Shown: in pieces, positions 60,608-64,000 of the stretch
Position numbering within the stretch: position 1 is the first letter of the stretch
Layout: the number at the start of each line of letters is the position of its first letter
Source of the DNA: Proteles cristata cristata
Taxonomy: Eukaryota > Chordata > Mammalia > Carnivora > Hyaenidae
DNA length: 64,000 nucleotides
Assembly (NCBI GenBank): GCA_017311185.1
Contig: JAESUZ010003526.1
Coordinates: forward strand, 1,302,001 to 1,366,000
Reading direction: 5' to 3'
Translations under genes and position numbers: made by a program
The notes under the pieces: model-generated
Databases searched by the model: none
What the model was told of the DNA's origin: nothing
Seen by the model: the letters and a program-made list of their open reading frames with translations, nothing else

Positions 60608-60833
60608 GGGGCGCCTGGGTGGCTTAGTCGGTTGGGCGTCCGACTTTCGCTTAGGTCATGATCTCGCGGTTTGTGGGTTCGAGCCCTGCGTCGGGCTCTG
60701 CGCTGACTGCCGGCTCAGAGCCTGGAGACTGTTTCGGTCTGTGACTCCCTCTCTCTGACCCTCTCCTGCTCACGCTGTCTCTCTCTCTCTCTCCCTCCCT
60801 CCTAGAAATAAATAAAAATATATATATAAAAAA
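60608..60833 (+). repeat. Felid Can-SINE (plus), young subtype, in ERV pol
   Basis: GGGGCGCCTGGGTGGCTTAG to CCTCCTAGAAATAAATAAAA. AAAAGCTTCTTAC occurs on both sides as the TSD. Confidence 0.95.
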
Positions 60834-61560
60834 AAGCTTCTTACTAGGGATGTGGATGAGGGTCTAGAGTATTATCAATCGGTTGGTCTATCAGAGGATT
60901 TGCCGCTCTTGCAAAAGCTCGAATCCACTGTGGAAAATATCCAACTTGTCCCCCAAATTGCTGCTTTTGTTGTTGTTGCTGTAGCTGTAGGCTACTTCGT
61001 CTGAAAATTTGGCTAACGCCCACATTCTAACACTTGTGGTCTTCCACGATAAACGCCCTAGTTGACCCCAGTTTGGCAACATTGCGGTTTGTCTAGTGAG
61101 GCCGCATGTCCCTGCCAGGTGAGGAATTTCAAGAAGCCAAAGTATCAGTTTAGCGTCACTCTTTAGTTTCTGAAGCTACCAGCAAATCATCGCCGTACCG
61201 AATAATTATAGATCACTCGGTGAAAGCTATCCCCAAGATGGCGAGACGAAACAGTGGAAGTCTCCATGCGCCCGAGGATTCCTTTGCTATAAACACTGGA
61301 CTCCTTCAGAGGTGAGGGGAAAGGGGGATTTGAACTCATTAGCTAGAGGAACGGAAGAAAAAGAAAACAGCAGAATGTAGAGAAAAACCGCAGGCGACAG
61401 AATCAAAGTCAGTAAAGCTGCAGGCGGACCACAGGGCTCATTGAGATGGCAAATTCATTCACCTCTCTGAGATCTGGTACAAAGCCCTATAAGGGGCCAA
61501 CCCTCTACCTCCTGGCCACCCTCCCTGCTTGCTGGAGGTATGGGAATATGACAGAGTGAT

Positions 61561-62155
61561 CATCCCATTGAAAGAATCATGGCTCGTTTTCTACTTTTTG
61601 TTAATAACTTGTTTGATTTTCTCTAGTTGAGCCCTTGACAAAGGATCTTGTTTTACACATGGCCATGGCTTATCCTTTGTGGTAAGCCTTTTTTTTTTTT
61701 TTATGAGTTCTACATCTCCAGTTAAACCAGGATACCAATTTCCAAGGCCCCAAAGGGGTGCATGGGTCTGCTTCAGCGGGGCACTTTTCCATCGTGGTCT
61801 GAGACTGCCACTGTTAGTCCAGTTCTCTTTCAGAAGGCACAAAACGTTGGCCTTTTGTCCAGGGAGGTCCACAAACACTCCATCAGAGCACAGAATCTGG
61901 TAGGCTTCCACGTGCACGGCAAGTATCTCCCCTGCGGATTTACTGGGGAATCAGGAGAGTAAGAATGCCTATTCCTCAGTCAGGGAGGGAACCACAGAGA
62001 AAGAGGAATGGTTGAGAAGAACGCTTGCTTTTGGGTGAAGTCTTTTAAAAAATGACAATTAGGTCAACATTGTTTACAGCGTGGCTAAACCTTCTGTATC
62101 CATTCCGATTTTATCTACGATTATCAACTACTGGGAGAGGGATGTGAACATTTCT
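61561..62155. other. Probable ERV flank, not assigned
   Basis: A 108-codon minus-strand frame (61591-61917) directly precedes the RT fragments, but I do not recognise a protease or gag domain in it. It has a short poly-T (61688-61701) that does not look like a SINE tail. Confidence 0.35.
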
Positions 62156-62159
62156 AACT

Positions 62160-63690
62160 ATAATGGTGGATTATTTATAAATATATTCTAAATAGAATAT
62201 GTATAAATGGTGGTCTACTTCTGGAAGTTCTATCAGTGTTTGCTTCATGCATTTTGAAGTCCTGCTATTTAAGGGTGTGCATAATCAGGAACGTCATGTC
62301 CTCCCTTGAATGCAGCATCACGACATGTTTCTCTGTCACCCTGCTAATAGTCCTTTTGCGGTCTGCTGTGTCTGATACAGGTGCAACTACTTCGTGTGTG
62401 TATTATGTAGTTTGTGGCTGGTATATCTCTTTCATTCTTTCACTTTTAACCACCTGTGTCTTTATATTTAAAGTGTGTTTCTAGAGGTACCTGGGTGGCT
62501 CAGTCGGTTGAGCATCCGGCTTCGGCTCAGGTCATGATCTCACAGTTCATAGGTTCGAGCCCCGCGTCAGGCTCTGTGCTGACAGCTCAGAGCCTGGAGC
62601 CTGCTTCAGATTCTGTGTTTCCTTCTCTTTCTGTCCCTTACCCACTTGTGCTCTGTCACTCCCTGTGTCTCAAAAATAAATAAATGTGAAAAAAATTTTT
62701 TTTAAATAAATAAAGTGTGCTTCTTATAAAGGGCATATTTTGGGTCTTGCTTTTTTACCAGTCTGATAATATCTGCCTTTTATTTGCAGTATTTAGGCCA
62801 TTTACATTTAAAATAATTATTAATCAGATGTGCCTTGGTGTGGTTTTCTTTGTTTCCTTGTGCTTCAGTTTCATTGAATCTGGATCTGTTGGTTTCTATC
62901 AAATTTGGAATATTTCAGGACATTATTCTTTGAAGTGGTTCCTGTCTCTTCTCATTCTGGGATTTCAATGACATGAAGGCTGGACCATTTGATATTGTCT
63001 CACAGTCCTTGATGTTCTTTTCTCCCCTCTCTTTTCATTCTTTCTCTGTATTTTCCTTCTCTGACATTTACTCTCTAATACCCACTCCGCTGTAAATCTC
63101 ATCTAGTCTCTCGTTTTAAAGCATCTTCTTTTTCACTCTGATCCTCTGCATTCTTGAGCACATGGAGAATATTTATAACTGTTTTTATGTCTTTGTCTAT
63201 TAATTTCCTCATCTCTGTCACTTAGTGATCTGCTTCTATGGATAGATTTCCCCTTGATTATGAGTAATATCTTCCTGCTTCTTTCCATGCCTATTGATTT
63301 TTTTCTGTAAACAAGACTAACTACTGGTAAAATATATATAACACAAAATATACCACTGTAACCATTTTCTAAGTGTGCAGTTCAGTGGCATCAAGTACAT
63401 TCACATTATTGTGTGACCATCACACAATATCACTCAAACTCCAAACTTGCAAAGCTGAAACGCTGTCTCCCATAAAAAATAATGCCCCCTGCTCCCTTCC
63501 CCTCCAGCCCTGGTGACCACCACTCTACTTTCTGTCACTATGAATTTGCATACTCTGGGGACCTCGTATGATTGAAATCGTGCAATATTTGTCCTCTTGT
63601 GACTTGCTTATTTCATTTAGCATAACATCTTTAAGGTTCATCCACATTGTAGTTTGTGACAGGATTTTCCCCCTTTCTGAGTCAGCCTAC
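62160..63690 (-). repeat. Old L1M LINE (minus), split by a SINE
   Basis: Antisense L1M text: GGGTCTTGCTTTTTTACCAG, GCCATTTACATTTAAAATAA, CTGGGATTTCAATGACATGA, GTGCAGTTCAGTGGCATCAA and GACTTGCTTATTTCATTTAG, in the order of old L1 ORF2 to 3' UTR reversed. The left limit is uncertain. Confidence 0.7.
62483..62712 (+). repeat. Felid Can-SINE (plus) in the L1M
   Basis: GAGGTACCTGGGTGGCTCAG head and CTCAAAAATAAATAAATGTG tail. TSD AAAGTGTGTTTCT on the left, AAAGTGTGCTTCT on the right. Confidence 0.92.
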
Positions 63691-63696
63691 TGATAT

Positions 63697-63735
<39 letters not shown>

Positions 63736-63928
63736 TATTTCTTAGTTTAGAGAGAGAAAGAGAATATACAAGTGGAGCAGGGGTGTGGGGAGTAGAGAAA
63801 GGGAAGCTCAAGCAGGCTCCACACTCAGTGCAGAGCCCTGCACAGGGCTTGATCCCAGGACCCCGAGATCATGACCTAAGCTGAAATCAAGATTTGACCA
63901 CTCAACCGACTGAGCCACTGAGGCACCC
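63690..63928 (-). repeat. Can-SINE (minus) with a long (TTTA)n tail
   Basis: Starts with about eleven TTTA units (about 63694-63736) and ends with the reversed head GCCACTGAGGCACCC. Confidence 0.9.
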
Positions 63929-63944
63929 TAAGCCTAGGGTGTTT

Positions 63945-64000
63945 TTTTTAAAAAAATTAGTGTTTATTTTTGAGAGACAGAGTGCAAGCAGGGGACGGAC
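63945..64000 (-). repeat. Can-SINE (minus), cut by the window edge
   Basis: AGTGTTTATTTTTGAGAGAC and GCAAGCAGGGGACGG are the tail side of a further minus SINE; its head lies beyond the window. Confidence 0.85.

Larger units (their letters stand above)
59040..61560 (-). pseudogene. Decayed endogenous retroviral pol (minus)
   Basis: Read on the minus strand from right to left, fragments of a class-I-like pol appear in order. They are an RT motif D-L-R-x-V-N (61457-61474), the RT catalytic Y-G-D-D (61186-61197), an RT connection segment (about 60370-60480) and an RNase H segment with T-D-S at about 59930 (open frame 59793-60026). A possible integrase zinc-binding start lies near 59100-59200. 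Stops and frameshifts break the frame throughout, and two felid SINEs (59466-59690, 60608-60833) are inserted. It cannot make a protein. Upstream (61560-62050) and downstream parts are too decayed to name. Confidence 0.75.

Noticed and set aside
57240..61560. LTR at 57.2-57.7 kb as the 3' LTR of the pol remnant
   Set aside because: The LTR's TATA and AATAAA order is plus, while pol is minus, so they are not one element.
63693..63736. Regular TTTA repeats as a possible CRISPR-like or functional array
   Set aside because: They are the expanded tail of a minus-strand SINE; there are no spacers.

Overview
This window is nuclear DNA from a cat-family (felid) carnivore. The evidence is about forty copies of the tRNA-derived carnivore SINE in its felid form (5' start GGGGCGCCTGGGTGGCTCAG), together with carnivore L1 3' ends and three intron-containing mammalian genes. 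The genes are MAPK7 (plus), MFAP4 (minus) and RNF112 (plus). The same order and orientation occur at human 17p11.2, so this is most likely the syntenic block on cat chromosome E1. I made the chromosome assignment from known synteny, not from the sequence.

Layout. 1-13.2 kb is gene-free and repeat-rich: SINE stacks, an L1 3' end, L2 and MIR relics, and a solo class-I LTR. 13.25-14.4 kb is a CpG-rich promoter. 14.19-19.5 kb is MAPK7 (ERK5): a non-coding first exon and six coding exons for 793 aa. 19.63-22.75 kb is MFAP4 on the minus strand: six exons for 255 aa. MAPK7 and MFAP4 are convergent, with 3' ends about 130 bp apart. 23-45 kb is a long intergenic interval with MaLR, LTR, L1M, L2, MIR and SINE copies, a GGAT-type minisatellite at 40.3-40.86 kb, and a dense group of AP-1, octamer and CRE motifs at 42.9 kb. 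45.38-51.08 kb is RNF112 (ZNF179/neurolastin): 14 coding exons for 629 aa. 51-64 kb is again repeat-dominated, with ERV LTRs, a decayed minus-strand retroviral pol, L1M and many SINEs.

The three genes do not form a pathway. MAPK7 is a nuclear-shuttling MAP kinase, MFAP4 an extracellular fibrinogen-domain matrix protein, and RNF112 a brain-enriched membrane GTPase with a RING domain. All three reading frames are intact once spliced: exon lengths and phases add up exactly, and every splice site is GT-AG except one GC-AG donor in RNF112.

I found no previously undescribed system. The most unusual features are a triplicated in-frame splice donor in MFAP4, the GC donor after RNF112 coding exon 1, stacks of SINEs that reused the same target sequence, a four-layer nested insertion at 4.6-6.5 kb, and an L2-derived cluster of transcription-factor motifs upstream of RNF112. 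Comparisons with human proteins and repeat families are from memory, because no search could be run. Repeat boundaries are approximate unless a target-site duplication (TSD) is quoted.
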